From Marisa cornuarietis (lineage: Eukaryota > Mollusca > Gastropoda > Architaenioglossa > Ampullariidae): a stretch of DNA of 64,000 nucleotides. A model generated the notes under the pieces. That model had not been told where the DNA came from. It saw only the letters and a list, made by a program, of their open reading frames with translations, and made no database searches. The stretch lies in NCBI GenBank assembly GCA_004794655.1, contig SMMW01000510.1, positions 296,001 to 360,000 on the forward strand. Direction: 5' to 3'. Positions within the stretch are counted from its first letter, which is position 1. Every line of letters begins with the position of its first letter. The translations under genes and the position numbers were made by a program. Positions 1-11,479 of this stretch are shown piece by piece.

Positions 1-252
1 AGCGAATAAACATCCGTAAACGCAAACATGTTATTATTTACTGGAAGCGCAATCCCTTCAGTTTCAGTATCTCACAAACATGTATTCTCCCAAAGCACAA
101 ATGGCTCCTCTTGTACAGAAGACGGTTTACAAGGCTACTATTTAGGAGATGGGATAGTAGGCAATTACAGACTCGCCTCACCTCATCTCTTTTATTTATA
201 TCATCGCAATTTACTTCTTAGAAAAGCACAGTAAAATAAATGTAATTAAAGA
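1..252. other. Window edge, nothing recognised
   Basis: A-T-rich sequence with no convincing exon. The 68-codon open frame here has no splice signals or recognisable motif. Confidence 0.5.
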
Positions 253-301
253 TTCTTCTTCTTCTTCTTTTTCTTCTTCTTCTTCTTCTTCTTCTTCTTC
301 G
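253..301. repeat. (TTC)n microsatellite
   Basis: About 49 bases of TTC/CTT trinucleotide with two interruptions, read directly from the sequence. The purine strand is GAA. Confidence 0.95.
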
Positions 302-978
302 TTTTTCTCCTTTTCTGTCTTATATCAGTTATATGCACACCGCATGGCTCCCTAATGTGTTTTTGATGCTTTTTGCCGAAAGTCGCTTGGTCTTGTATTT
401 TATTAGAGAAGTGTGCTTGAACATTGCGTACAGAAAGTATTTACTGTGTCATTGTGTTTATTTCACTTTATACGCGTCGACGCTTTGTTCTCTCCTCATT
501 TTCATCTGTATTGCTATTTTGGTTTGAACGAATGACTGCAAACATTAAATTGTGTTGAGTTTCCCTGAATAAATGGTGTAGATAATTCATGATATGAATG
601 GTTTTGAATGAATCTTTAGTTACAGTTTATGAAACTGCCTGTTATATCACTAGCCGCGAATTGGTGAAAGTGAAACTGCTACTTTGGCAATGATGTGAAG
701 TCACAGTCCAGCAAAGACGGTTCCGTATCTTTGGAACAAATCATGTACTAAGCTGTTGCTGTACTAGGTTGCCCCTACTGTCTTAAGAGTGAGAGAGAGT
801 GAATAAAATGGACAAATATTTTATTGATTATGCCATCATTCTATCAATTCCCAATACCCATGATCGTGATTTTCTTGTTCCATTTGCTAACGATGAAGGA
901 ACTGCAGAAGACGATGCTGGGAGAAAGTGAGAGAGAGAGCCGGAAAATTACAGATAGTCAGACAAACAGGAATATAGG

Positions 979-979
<1 letters not shown>
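302..979. other. Non-coding stretch
   Basis: No exon, repeat family or regulatory signature recognised. Short open frames have no supporting splice or start context. Confidence 0.5.

Positions 980-1065
<86 letters not shown>
980..1065. repeat. (CA)n microsatellite, about 43 units
   Basis: Uninterrupted CA dinucleotide of about 86 bases. It makes a meaningless Thr-His open frame on the plus strand. A perfect tract this long should be polymorphic. Confidence 0.97.
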
Positions 1066-1067
<2 letters not shown>

Positions 1068-1110
1068 CAAAACTAGTAAACACACACAAACACGCACAGG
1101 TACACAGACA

Positions 1111-1881
1111 GTGTCAAGAATGGAGTTAGAGAGCCGGGCAATATTGTCCTTGTTTAATACTAAATATTATAGTGTTCACATGTACGTACAGCAGTCAGCC
1201 ACGAACCTCAAATACTTGCACACCACGTGCCCTTCAAGTCAATTCTCCAAAGTCACTCCAGCGTGCGGTTTGCCAAACCAGCAGGTGGTGCGAAGTACCG
1301 CACAAGGAGGAAGTAGGCAAACACGTCACTTCCTGTGTCAGCAACACGCCAAAGCCAGACGTGACGGCGGCTGTTGTCTTGCGTGGAATCCGTCGATGCT
1401 GCAAGTGCAGTTGTCCAACACAGCGGCGAAACCGTTGCTGCCCCCACTCCTGTCCACACTCGTGGTCAGCAGAACGTGCGTCGACGACGGGGCCCGGCCC
1501 TTGTGGACAAACAGCCCTCATGGTGGAGGACAGCAGCCTTGGTCAGTTGACATGCGCAAAGCGCGACTCCACCTTTGCAATCGATTCATCAGTAGGATAA
1601 GGAAAAACAAAAGCGTGACCTCTGCTCCTCCTCCCCGCTCTTCCAGCTTTGTTTGCACACAGTGCGAAAAGCCAAAAGGGATGGGGGTAAGAGAGAAAGA
1701 GAGAAAACTGCGCAGTGATGTTTTGAGGCCCACTACTCATGGTTATGAAAGGACTAATATTTTTCTAACGCTAATGAAAATCAGAATTCTTTTCTCATAT
1801 TTAGAGTATATACACATCGAAACACACAATATACATATCATTGCACATGATCTCATACATAAATATGCAAGTTATGTATAA
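1111..1881 (+). other. Longest open frame in window, probably not coding
   Basis: A 256-codon plus-strand frame, GC- and CpG-rich in its first half (about 1205-1560) and A-T rich at its end. I recognise no domain. Composition changes sharply inside the frame and its tail is low-complexity Ile/His, which argues against one real protein. The CpG-rich half could be a small CpG island or part of an exon, but no strong donor or acceptor frames it; a weak donor-like GTAAG lies near 1687. Confidence 0.2.
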
Positions 1882-2177
1882 GTAGAGTGCCTACAGTGTA
1901 GCAATTCACACCACATAGAGAAGACGATCGAAATAATGCAATACAACAGTATAAAAATAGACAGAATCAACAATTAATGGACCATTAAGCCAACAGTGAA
2001 ACATCATCTCATAACCATGCAAATAATGAGCATCGACCTGTAAGTGCTAACGACATCTGTCACTTCAGTGCTGACTGCAAGCCACACTTTCCAATAATGG
2101 GAGTTGCACGGCAGAAATCCGCATCAGGATTGCATCAGCGACAGCAATAATGGCCTGGATGAACAATATCATCAGTT
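1882..2177. other. Non-coding stretch before LINE end
   Basis: Nothing recognised; may contain more decayed sequence of the LINE that becomes recognisable from about 2190. Confidence 0.4.
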
Positions 2178-2189
2178 TTGTCACTATTA

Positions 2190-2667
2190 GGACATTCACA
2201 CACTGTGCGACTGTTTTCTTCACCGCCTTGTTCCCCAGCGTACCTGTCTGAGCTACTGACGCCTCACCACCCGAGTCGGTCTCTTCGGTCCACTTGTGGT
2301 GCCCTCCTCTCTGAGACACGCAACAGACGGAGAAAATCGTCAGACATTCCTTTTTCTTCTCAGGCCCTACTGTTTGGAATTCTCTTCCCCATTCTTCTTT
2401 GTGTCTACATTCAAAGCTTCAAATCCGGGCTCAAAACCTATCTGCTTAATAAATATCTTGCACAATTAAGAGTATTGTCCCGCTCACTCCTCAATTCTTC
2501 ATCCATGCACTTTCTTTGTTTTTGTCATCATTTCATCTGTATGCTCACGTGGCTGTTTCTTGTATGATTGAATTTCGGTACGTCTATAATCTGTCGTGTA
2601 CAGCGCATTGAGAATGCATCAACACGGGGAAATGCGCTTTACAAATTCAATTATTATTACTTTATTA
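2190..2667 (+). mobile_element. LINE 3' end (CR1/L2-type ORF2 C-terminus and tail)
   Basis: The plus-strand translation near 2236-2445 carries the hallmark C-terminal segment of CR1/L2/Rex-type ORF2 proteins: AYLSELLTPHHPSRSLRS, then a stretch matching 'GPxLWNSLP' in a second frame (GPTVWNSLP) and FKSGLKTYLL in a third step, so frameshifts separate parts that are continuous in intact elements. The 3' part ends with the motif GCGCTTTACAAAT at 2634-2646 and an ATT-rich tail. 5'-truncated and dead. The exact clade is inferred from family patterns; the LINE nature is clear. Confidence 0.75.
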
Positions 2668-2873
2668 AGTTCAAAGTGTACAAGCTTTTCATAGTTTCCA
2701 TCCTGCTGTACCGACGCCAGAAATGCATTTGTGATACAGAAAAAAAGATTGCAGGCAAGTGCCTGAGAATATGCTTCAAATTTCCTACATGTAACTTAAA
2801 AACAACGAATGTGTGTGAAGCACTGTTGAACCCTAGTGAAATACCAAGACGACCACCTCCTGGCAACAGTGAA

Positions 2874-2995
2874 GTGGCACTAACTGGTCTGGTTTGGTCA
2901 TGTGAGCCGGCACACGCCCTGTTAGACAGTCCTTCATGGCACATTGGAAGGTGGTCGATGCCGATGTGGACTGGAAAAAGAAAATAATGGCTGTT
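2874..2995 (+). mobile_element. LINE ORF2 C-terminal fragment, 'WFGHV' type
   Basis: One plus-strand frame reads LVWFGHVSRHTPC, a stop, then TVLHGTLEGGR. This is the signature of the extreme C-terminus of a widespread endonuclease/reverse-transcriptase LINE family (the '(L)xWFGHVxRHDxLCKTVLxGTLEGGRRRG' region). Only about 40 codons are recognisable, with one in-frame stop, so this is a relic. It sits only 200 bases downstream of the CR1/L2-like tail, showing nested or serial insertions. Confidence 0.75.
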
Positions 2996-4589
2996 GATAA
3001 ATCGCTTTATACAACATCAGAAATGGCTTTACAAAAACAGAACATGCAAAAATACAGAGCGCAGCATCCAAGTGCTCTATGCACTGTAGACAAAATCTTA
3101 TCCTCTCTTTTGCGCGGACGCGCACTCAAATATACAAATAGCAAGCAGCAGATTACAGCACTAACACACGAATCCTGCGGATTTGTCCATGAATAGAAAA
3201 AAACAGAATTGTTTTTAGGCAAGATGTCATTGTTTTCAACATTGTTTTAGAATAATAATGATGCTTAGGAATCTGTTAAAAAAACGCCTGGGCAAAGCAA
3301 TGGATGCTCTAAGCGGAGTACAACGCAAAGAAACTGCAAAGCAGTTTGATAACGACACAACCGTTGAATAAAATGAAAATTAGAACTGAGTTTGAGAGTA
3401 ACACATCCATGGGAGAGAGAGATTCTAGGCTGTATATCAGAGATATTTACGTATTCATGTGGAAATGCGCTTCAATACCAAACTTGAATGCAAGCAGCTT
3501 TGAAACACTGCTTAAAGGGCTGGACAAGAATGTACAGTGCTTCATGGTCAAGTACCAACATCGCTGCTAGAAGGATCTGTTCAGGAGCAGACACTAACCG
3601 GGACCTGACTCTGCTGCTAATGATATCCTCTATTTCTCGACAGAGAAACTATTTTGTGGACAGAGTCGAGAAGGATAAAAACCATGAACTCAGACCTCGG
3701 AATCTCAAAGACACCGTATCCCTGAAGTCTTAATAAGAAATAAGAGGTACTTTCATCACTTTTTAGCAAACACAAAGACCTGGAGTTAATGATGGCAGGA
3801 AAGACTATTTTCCCCAACTCTCCTTCTTCAGTAAAGACGGAGTCAGTGACCACTACATTTAAAGAGATAGGAATATATACCGAGGAAATCTCTACAACAA
3901 GAGACCAGAACTAAAAACACGAACAGAGATGATGAAGGAAGACAAAGTTTATAAGAGAAAACGAAAAACAAGATCAGAAAAATTGGGAAGAGAGGAGCGA
4001 GAACTATGGAAGTTGCAAACCTTATCCTATAAAAAAAAAGCTGAAGCTGTAACGACTAGCTGCACGGGAGGATAAGTGTGTGTGTGGTGAGAGGAGGGGG
4101 AAGAGGAGATGGTCCAGGTTAGAATGGGTCTCTTCAAACAATTTCAAACCAAATGGAAGTGTGAAGGAAACAGCGGGCGCCTCTATACAGACAATTTCAT
4201 TTTCTTGCATGAGCGATTTCAGTATTTTATTCTAAAATATGAAGTATAACTTTATTTTTTACCGTGTCATGACAAGTTGCCTAGAATATCATAAAAGCGT
4301 TTTAGTGTGCTTAGGGAGAGTCTCACACTGCTGCCCTGTTCCTTCCTCTCTTAGAATGTTGTCATTACGTTGCTCTTGTCCTTCTCACATCAACACTTGG
4401 TGGTGATGCTGTTTAACCCCCTGCATATCGCGCGGTGCTTATCTCTGGGCGCACTCGTCAAACTCGAGAGCAGGTCCTTGCACCCGGGTGTAACTGCAGG
4501 CTCAGCCAGTATGGTGTCACTTTTAACATTTCCGGCTATGAGATACAGCGAGTCCCAGTAGCAGTGTGGTTGCGCGTGTGCATATGTGC
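2996..4589. other. Non-coding, A-T rich
   Basis: Several short A-T-rich frames (for example 2936-3196 and 3488-3733) resemble decayed transposon coding sequence, but I cannot match a motif. No clear splice sites or terminal repeats. Confidence 0.4.
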
Positions 4590-4622
<33 letters not shown>

Positions 4623-4730
4623 GCGTGCGTAGGTACGTTCGTGTGTGCGTGTGAATGCGCGCGCGCCTTTGTGCTTGTGTGTACGTTTGGGTGTTGCGTG
4701 CGTTTATGCATATGTGTGTGCACGTAGATG
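4590..4730. repeat. (GT)n tract with degenerate GT-rich tail
   Basis: A perfect GT run of about 30 bases (4590-4619) followed by about 110 bases of interrupted GT/GC alternation, a typical decayed purine-pyrimidine tract. Confidence 0.85.
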
Positions 4731-5694
4731 GGCCATGGTCATGCAGCTGTGTTTCGATTCATCCAGCCGTCTTTAATGGAGCGGAGTTATTTTGGTATAG
4801 GGCTCCGCCAAGATAGAAAACAGGGACGATAATAAAGAAACGACATGAGCGTGACGTACCTTTCCCTCCCTTTATTACGTGTCTAGTCGTAAAATACCAC
4901 AACGGCAGTCTGAAGAGGTTTGAACACTTTGCTAATAGCTCTTAGCTTGAAAACAAACCTCCACGCTACGCGCCTCTGGATGTAAGAGTCAAAACGTGCC
5001 ATCCCACTGTTGGAGGTTGTTTTTTTTTAAGTTAATTTTTTTTAACTTGAAGTGCAATCAGTTGGCAAGAGCGCGAAGCACAACGAATAAATCACATGCT
5101 AATGACATGCCGGCTGCCAAATGCAGTTCTCTTTTACTGCTGCGGTCTTCCTCAAGCCCCCTCTTACGGTTCGCCTTACTCGTGGAGGTCAAGCTATACA
5201 GCTACTTTGGGTTGGTCACGATACGCAAAAAAAAAAAGCAGTTATCCAAAGAAATGCATTCACCACAAAGCTGAGTAAGGTTTTCGATATGTAAAGCGGT
5301 TTCTTCGATGTGGGGACCATCTCTACGTGTCTTCTTGTTGCCAACATGAATATGGATCTGGTGGTGTCGTTTCAGGCGCTAGTAACCAGCATGTGTGTCA
5401 CTCACATTTATTTAGAACAACGGAGCAGTTTGGGCAAGGGGCAGGTTGATTAAGTTTCCGACAAACTCTTAAAAATAAATAGTACTTCTGAGACATAACA
5501 GCTGCCAGTCTTAACTGTGCGACCTCTGTAACAGCTCCTGACCTGCTATTTTGGCATATTGATTTAGTATGCTGGATGCATCTTCATCTATCAGAAAGGA
5601 GCTTGCATTAGTGATGGAGCTTCACTGTATTGTATGACTGTTTAAAGGAGTTCTTAATCCTACAGTTCAATCTTTAATTCGGCCACAGATAAAT
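4731..5694. other. Non-coding stretch
   Basis: No recognisable gene or repeat family. Confidence 0.4.
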
Positions 5695-5945
5695 GTCTTT
5701 AGCCTCCGAACCGAGAGGTGCAATGGTTTGATACCTGGGACTTCCCCCAGTCGATACAGCTGTCAGGAATGGGTACTAAGTACTTGACTACAATTGTTGT
5801 TTGGGAAGGTAGGACAGAAGGGGAGAGAGAGGAGATGGGCACTGCCTTCACATAAAGCTTGTCCCGAGGAATGCGAAATCTCTAACATCTAACTTCCCAA
5901 CGACCTGATAAAGGTTAGGGGACGACCTTCACCGTTTCGTTCTAA
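5695..5945 (+). mobile_element. tRNA-derived SINE, copy 1
   Basis: Contains a B-box-like GGTTTGATACC followed by a body shared with the copy at 10131-10276: GGGCA(C/G)(T/C)GCC or similar, then (C/T)A(C/T)(A/G)TAAAGCT, CCCGAG, and the 3' motif AACGACCTG..AAAGGT followed by GGGACGACCTT. The same order of blocks in two places, with a Pol III-like B box at the 5' side, marks a tRNA-derived SINE. The A box is not clear in this copy, so its 5' end is uncertain. Confidence 0.7.
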
Positions 5946-7563
5946 CAAATGAGCTAGAAGGTCCATGTATGTTTGTGCACAACACTATAATAGGACCACC
6001 GCAGCTTGAAGTCGGTAATATTGCCTCTTTAACATAAATAAAACGCTTACGTGACCACTTACAATTCGTAAGAGAATAATTTATACACGTGATGAAGTCA
6101 TTTTGATCCTATCATGTCCGAAACCACCTCCATGAACAGTAAACCGCTGTGAATGTCTTAAGGGGGCATTTAGGAGATTACCAGTGAATGCGCAATAAAT
6201 GGAATTTTGACTGCCTACTTGTATTTTTTCTGCATTTTTTTTCTTCTGAATAGATGAATGGGCGAATGAATAATTAAATGCATGCATGAATGAATCAAAA
6301 AATCTGATGAGCCTCTCGTTGTAGGGTAAATCTGTGGCTCATCGGTCACCAAAAGAATTGTGGTACAGGTGATTAATCTGTTTTCCTACAGGTAATCTAT
6401 TTCTCTCTCTTTGGCGTCTGTTTGCAAAGCTTTTCTAAGTTCGTCATGAGATAGCAACCACACTTGATAAAGCTGTTCAATGTGAGGGTGAATGTAGCTG
6501 CTACTTTTCTGAGACAAGTGACGACTTAAAACTAAATCAATCAATTAATCAATCAACCAATCAATCAATAAGTCAATTGTTCGTTTTGTTTTAGTTAACT
6601 GTTTTGTCTACTCTTTTCTATAATTTCTCTTTTATTTTACGTAGTCGGTCTGCTGTTAAGATACAAAAAGGCTGTGTTATTGGTCTGTCTTGGCCAGAAC
6701 ACGGGGTTTGATCAGCACAAATCGTCGGTTTCAAAGCAGGAGAGGCGAATCAGAGACGATGGGTGGTGGGTGATTGATGGCACAGCTAATCTCATTCTTG
6801 CCAACGGCCAGTTTATTTCTTGACCCGACTTAATGCCGAGTGGGCGCCCAACCGATTTTCTGCACCGAAAACACAAGGGGACCGCAATACTCCACCACGC
6901 AGAACGAGCCCCATAACTTGCGAAAATTCGCTTAACTTAGTAAAATATTCAAACAAGGAATGCTAATAGGAGAAAGATTCGTTTTTAATTTAAGAATTTT
7001 ACAAGCAGCAGTAAAACCTCAGAAGCAATCTGAGTTGCTAACTGTTTCTTTTACAGCTGTGTTCAGAACATTTTATGGGTTTGTGAATAGCAAAAAGAGG
7101 ACGAAAGAGAGACAAAGAAGAGAGAGAGAGAAAGAGGGGGAAACAGATTTGGAGACAGTGGAAAACTGGAAATAACTATCAAGATAATCACAGTCAAGCA
7201 GCTGACTCACATCTCACACAGTTTTGGAGAAACGCCCCCCCGGGAAAAGGTGTCAATAAAAATAAACATCAGATTACATGGAAAAGTTTAGTGGGAGGCG
7301 TTAACATCGGCAAGGAGTCGGTTACACCGAGTCTGCTGATGGCATTAACACTACCAACTTTGCGTACGTGAAGATCCTGAAACATAAATAAAGTACATCG
7401 CTAATGCCCCAGTGTTTGTCGAGATTTTATTTTATTTTTTTTTTTACCTTACAAACCCACCCACTCTGTCTCTTGCTCTCCCCCTCCCTCCAAGTTAGTA
7501 TCTACTATATGTATCGTTTTTATGTATGTACTAAAGCTTTTTCCCTCGTATCATTCATTTTTT
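5946..7563. other. Non-coding stretch with (AATC)n patch
   Basis: A degenerate AATC tetranucleotide run lies at about 6534-6580. The 71-codon frame at 6960-7175 ends in low-complexity Arg/Glu and I do not believe it. Otherwise nothing recognised. Confidence 0.4.
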
Positions 7564-7623
<60 letters not shown>

Positions 7624-7624
7624 A
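7564..7624. repeat. (TTTC)n microsatellite, about 15 units
   Basis: Perfect tetranucleotide run. The same unit on the opposite strand, (GAAA)n, occurs at 53430-53530. Confidence 0.97.
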
Positions 7625-7859
7625 TAAATGATTTCCCAGTACGGGGCAACACCATGTTGTTTTTTTTTTTGCTACGTTGACTGGGCTTCAAGGTAATCTA
7701 CCCCAGCATCTACAGAATTTTAGTCCACATTACTCTTGCTACTGAAGATGGACCGAAGGAAATTTGTCTGACCCTCCTCCCCCCACCACCACCACTCTTC
7801 ATGAGTTATTGTTAGAGTGCACTCTACAGGGTAGCTAGAAAAGGAAATCAGCTGATGTG

Positions 7860-8110
7860 TTATTTTTTTTGCTCTGATTTCCCAAGCGAATCGGTTATTA
7901 ATTTCATGGTAGTCGTATCGGTGGCCAAGTATTCCAATCGATATTCGCGCTGAGGCAACCGATATCCCCGGGACTGATATATCATTTGACCCACAGTCGA
8001 AGGGAGTGCGACTGTTTTTCCAGACGAATCCTGTAGAAGCTGAAATTTCACCTCTTCCCTGACAGCTCGCAAAGAGCCTCCTCCACTGCTGGCTCTGGCA
8101 TGGCCCGACT
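7860..8110 (-). CDS. Possible terminal exon, unknown protein
   Basis: A reverse-strand frame stays open from about 8110 to a TAA at 7860 (about 80 codons). The segment EEVKFQLLQDSSGKTVALPS followed by REYRLEYLATD has ordinary soluble-protein composition, unlike most random frames nearby. No family is recognised, there is no strong ATG, and no clear acceptor was found upstream. It could equally be a chance frame in a moderately GC-rich patch. Confidence 0.2.
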
Positions 8111-8111
8111 G

Positions 8112-8780
8112 CTCGTGAGGGTTGACGGGAAAAGCAGTCGCGGCGCGCGCAGATAGGTATCTAGTGATTAGCGAGTGATAGTGTGTGTGCGTGTGTGTGT
8201 GCGCGCACGCGTCCGTGGATAGGTATGCAGGTGTATCCGTGCATGGTTAGGTGCGCGCGCGCCCGTGCGCGTGAACGTGTCTGTTCTTATCGCTGTCTGC
8301 TCTTACCCCCAGCAGTCATTTTTTTTTTTTTTTTTTACTTGACGTCGCCGAGAATGGGCTCTATCCCTCTCCTCCTCCCCACCACCCCATTAAAGTTCAG
8401 TTTTATTTCCCCACAGTGATACGCGAGGTCTGTTTACTTTCCGCGCTATCCATGAAAGTTTTCGCAAACTTCGTTTATATTCCTCATAAGTGATACGCCT
8501 TGTCTCTGCACATTTTAAGTTTTGCACTCCTTATTTTTACATTTTCTTTCTCTGTCTTTCCTCTCCCAATCCTCTCAGTTTTAGCGGACGAACGCATGCA
8601 TGCATTCACACACACTCACGAAAAGGGATGTCTATTACATAATCAACAGCAAGGCTCTATCACAACTCATCATCTGCTCTAAAATAGTCATCATCCACTC
8701 TCAGTCTTTATTTTATATGTTAATCACTCTTTCTTTCTCTTTTTCACTTTTTTTCTTTTTTCTCTTTCACTATTTCTTTC
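8112..8780. other. GT/GC-rich then T-rich non-coding DNA
   Basis: Alternating GT/CG around 8180-8280, a T17 run near 8320, then pyrimidine-rich sequence. No gene. Confidence 0.5.
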
Positions 8781-8911
8781 TTTCTCTGTCTTGATTTCGC
8801 TCTGTCTCTATATTTTTAGAATTTCTTTTCCTTTTTCCCGTTTATTTTCTCTGTCTTGATTTCACTCTGTCTCTATATTTTTAGAATTTCTTTTCCCTTT
8901 TTCCTTTTATT
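8781..8911. repeat. 65-bp tandem duplication
   Basis: Two near-identical pyrimidine-rich copies of 65 bases (starting 8781 and 8846) each containing TTGATTTC(G/A)CTCTGTC and TATATTTTTAGAATTTC, differing at only a few positions; a recent duplication. Confidence 0.9.
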
Positions 8912-9804
8912 TTCTCTGTTTTCATTCTCCCTTCCGTTCTTTTTTCTTTCGTTCGTTTGCTGTCGTGTGTAGTCCCAGGTTAAGATAATTATTCACCTGC
9001 TCTGTTGTATAGCACAGGGCATTGTGCTTTATTTAACACGCCAGATGACTGTGTGTGTGTGTGTGTGTGTTCGTAGGGGCAGGATTGAGACAGGTTAGGC
9101 AGGCGGGAAATGGGAGGCGGAAGGAAAAGAGGAAGAAAGATGTAGAAACAACGGCTTGTGATTGTCTTCTTGCATGGATTGTTACATTTTGTTACACTAT
9201 TACACTCACTGTTAATGTTGAAGTTGAGGGTATTTTACCTGCCATTTTCCTCAATAGTAGCAAGTATTTTATGGTCAAAGTCAGATTATTTCATCATAAG
9301 AGATGGAGATGAGTTCAAGGGTACAAGCTCAGTCTGCGCAAGCTGAGCACACACAGGTTTGTAGAATCCAAGCTAGTCTTTGTTTGGAAGGCTCGTTAGA
9401 TAAAGCTCTTGTATATATATATATATAGCTTGTGTGGTTTGTCAATTCTTTCTCCGAATCCGTGGTAATTCCAAGAGCTTTGACTCGAGAATTTGGAGAA
9501 AAACATAAAAGTCTGAAAAGGAATCGAAAAAGAAAGATGGTGCGCCGCACTAGATAGATTGGGAAAACATCGCATCGTTGATTCAGTAGCACTTGATAGG
9601 GTCATAATGTCAATGAATGCATTCTTTCTTCCATTTGTGCAAAGGCAATAAATAAATAAATAAATAAAACTGAAAGTTATTAACGAAACGATTTCTATTG
9701 GAACTACCACAATATCTCCAAGCATCAAGCTGTAGCTATCTTAGCTTTAAGAAATAAAAGGCTAACTTGGATGCAAAATTATTTTCGATAGATTCAAATT
9801 ATTA
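8912..9804. other. Non-coding with short simple repeats
   Basis: Contains (GT)n at about 9049-9070, (TA)n at about 9411-9427 and (AATA)n at about 9648-9668. No exon recognised. Confidence 0.5.
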
Positions 9805-9990
9805 CAAGATACTGATTCCCAAACTCTGAGCGAAAAACTCTAGTTCGCTTGTGAAATGTAACCCTCGGCACGTTGCAGTTCTCCGGTGGGTTTTGGAAAA
9901 AGGTCACAACCTCATTTACTGCGATTGGGCAACGCCTCATTAACATATTTACTAAGCATCCGCATTGGCTGCGGCCTTTAGTAACTGTGT
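9805..9990 (+). repeat. Dispersed repeat family A, copy 1
   Basis: Shares an ordered set of blocks with 16618-16773 and 30091-30316: (A)GATACTGATTCCCA and TCTGAGCGAAA (copies 1 and 3), TTGCAGTTCTC (all three), GATTGGGCAACGCCTCATTA then CGCATTGGCTGCGGCC. All three copies lie in the same orientation. I cannot assign a class; there are no Pol III boxes or inverted termini that I can see. Confidence 0.75.
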
Positions 9991-10130
9991 CATCGGAATC
10001 TAGGTCAATCTTAGCTTCTCTTTAAAAAAAAACTAATAAAAAGCGATATGTTAACATCAGCAACTAAGACCTTAATTTTACTTTTCACTTGGATTAACAT
10101 TTAAGGATTCAGAGGTTAGCACCGCAGCAC

Positions 10131-10276
10131 GTGAGGAAGCGGATAGCCGAGTGGTTAGATCAAAACTGAGAGGAGAGGGGCAGCCCTTACGTAAAGCTGG
10201 CCCCGAGAAAAGTGAGGTCTCTTCACTCCTCCAACGACCTGCAAAGGTAACGGGACGACCTTTACCTTACCTTACA
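10131..10276 (+). mobile_element. tRNA-derived SINE, copy 2 (internally deleted)
   Basis: Begins GCGGATAGCCGAGTGGTTAG, which fits a Ser/Leu-type tRNA A box, then jumps to the SINE body seen at 5695-5945: GTAAAGCTGGCCCCGAGAA, AACGACCTGCAAAGGTAA, GGGACGACCTTTACC. The B-box region is missing, so the copy is deleted relative to copy 1. Together the two copies define the head and the 3' end of the family. The tail is a short TTACC repeat. Confidence 0.75.
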
Positions 10277-11479
10277 CCGAGCGTTTAGTCTGTCAAGCAG
10301 AGGACGAAGAAAAAAACAGAAAAGTGGTCTTGTTAGTCTAGACAGTGCAAGAGATGTAGACAACCATCCACGCATCAGTACCAGCTGTCCCAGATGTTGG
10401 GAAGCATACCTTTTACATTTTAAGTTGACATTTTAGTTTGTTATGCTTCTCCAATTATATCAGTTCAGAATCTTTGTTTTGTTTTGTGTCAGTTTATTTT
10501 ATTTAGCCAATGAGAATTGTATGTCTACATTTCACTTAATGTCACATTTCAAATTCAGGAATATGTAGTTTCAGATGTATCCATATCTAGTTTGTTTTCA
10601 ATGATTGAATAAAAATACTATACTAAATATCTCTGAATTTTATCTGTTTGTAATTTAATTGTAATGATTTTTTTTAAATGACCGGTCAGAAATCAAGACA
10701 GAATTGATTTTCTACAACTTGAGTGAAATCCCCCCCACAGTTCTTCAGGTAAAACTATGCAACATGTGACCTAGAGAGGTCAAACATTTGTGAAGCTGTG
10801 ACGTCATGAAAGTAAATGGAGACGATTACGTCGTCAAGGCTACAACCAATGGGACAATTAGTACATCTGTGGACATTCGTTGCGTCACATAAAACTGTAA
10901 GAACACAGCGTCCAGCTTAAGTACATTACAGTACAGCGTGTCATGAGCGATACATACAGTATTTGGCAACGGGAGGCTCAAAAACCGTATGAAAGCTCTC
11001 TGTCCCCTTTCTTTTTATCCGCACCATCGCTTTAGCCACAAGGACAGACGCTTTACCTTCATTATTATCATTACCAGTCTTCCTCTTACCACAGCCTCCC
11101 TTTTGCCAGCCGTAGATGGAAGACGATGGGAAAAAAACCAGTTAACTTTTAGTTTGGTTTCACTAGAGCCTAAAATATGTCGACATATTAAAGTTTGCTA
11201 AGAACAAAGTTTAGGTTGAAATTAAAAATAGAGGAAAGATACTCCGGCTTTGAATAAAATAGCCAACACATTAATCCTCATCTCATCTTCCGAGCACAAG
11301 TGCGCTGAATTGTTCTTGGCATTTTAACATCGACTTTCAAAGCAAGTTCTTTTCACGTAAATATGAATTATTCTTTTTTTGACATATACAAAAAAGTTTT
11401 TTTTTAAAAATACTTTGAAGTAAACACGTTTCGAATGATATGTTTGAATGATATCTTAGAGAAAACACTGCTCTTATGT
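10277..11479. other. Non-coding, A-T rich
   Basis: A TGACGTCA palindrome occurs near 10801 but without nearby exon evidence. Nothing else recognised. Confidence 0.4.

Noticed and set aside
824..1129. Thr/His-rich protein
   Set aside because: Frame is generated by the (CA)n tract.
1111..1881. Longest open frame (256 codons) as a gene
   Set aside because: Sharp composition change inside the frame, low-complexity end, no motif, no convincing splice or promoter signal.
3488..3733. Transposon protein fragment
   Set aside because: Looks vaguely transposon-like but no block could be matched with confidence.
10131..10160. tRNA-Ser/Leu gene
   Set aside because: A-box match only; continues into the SINE body shared with 5695-5945.
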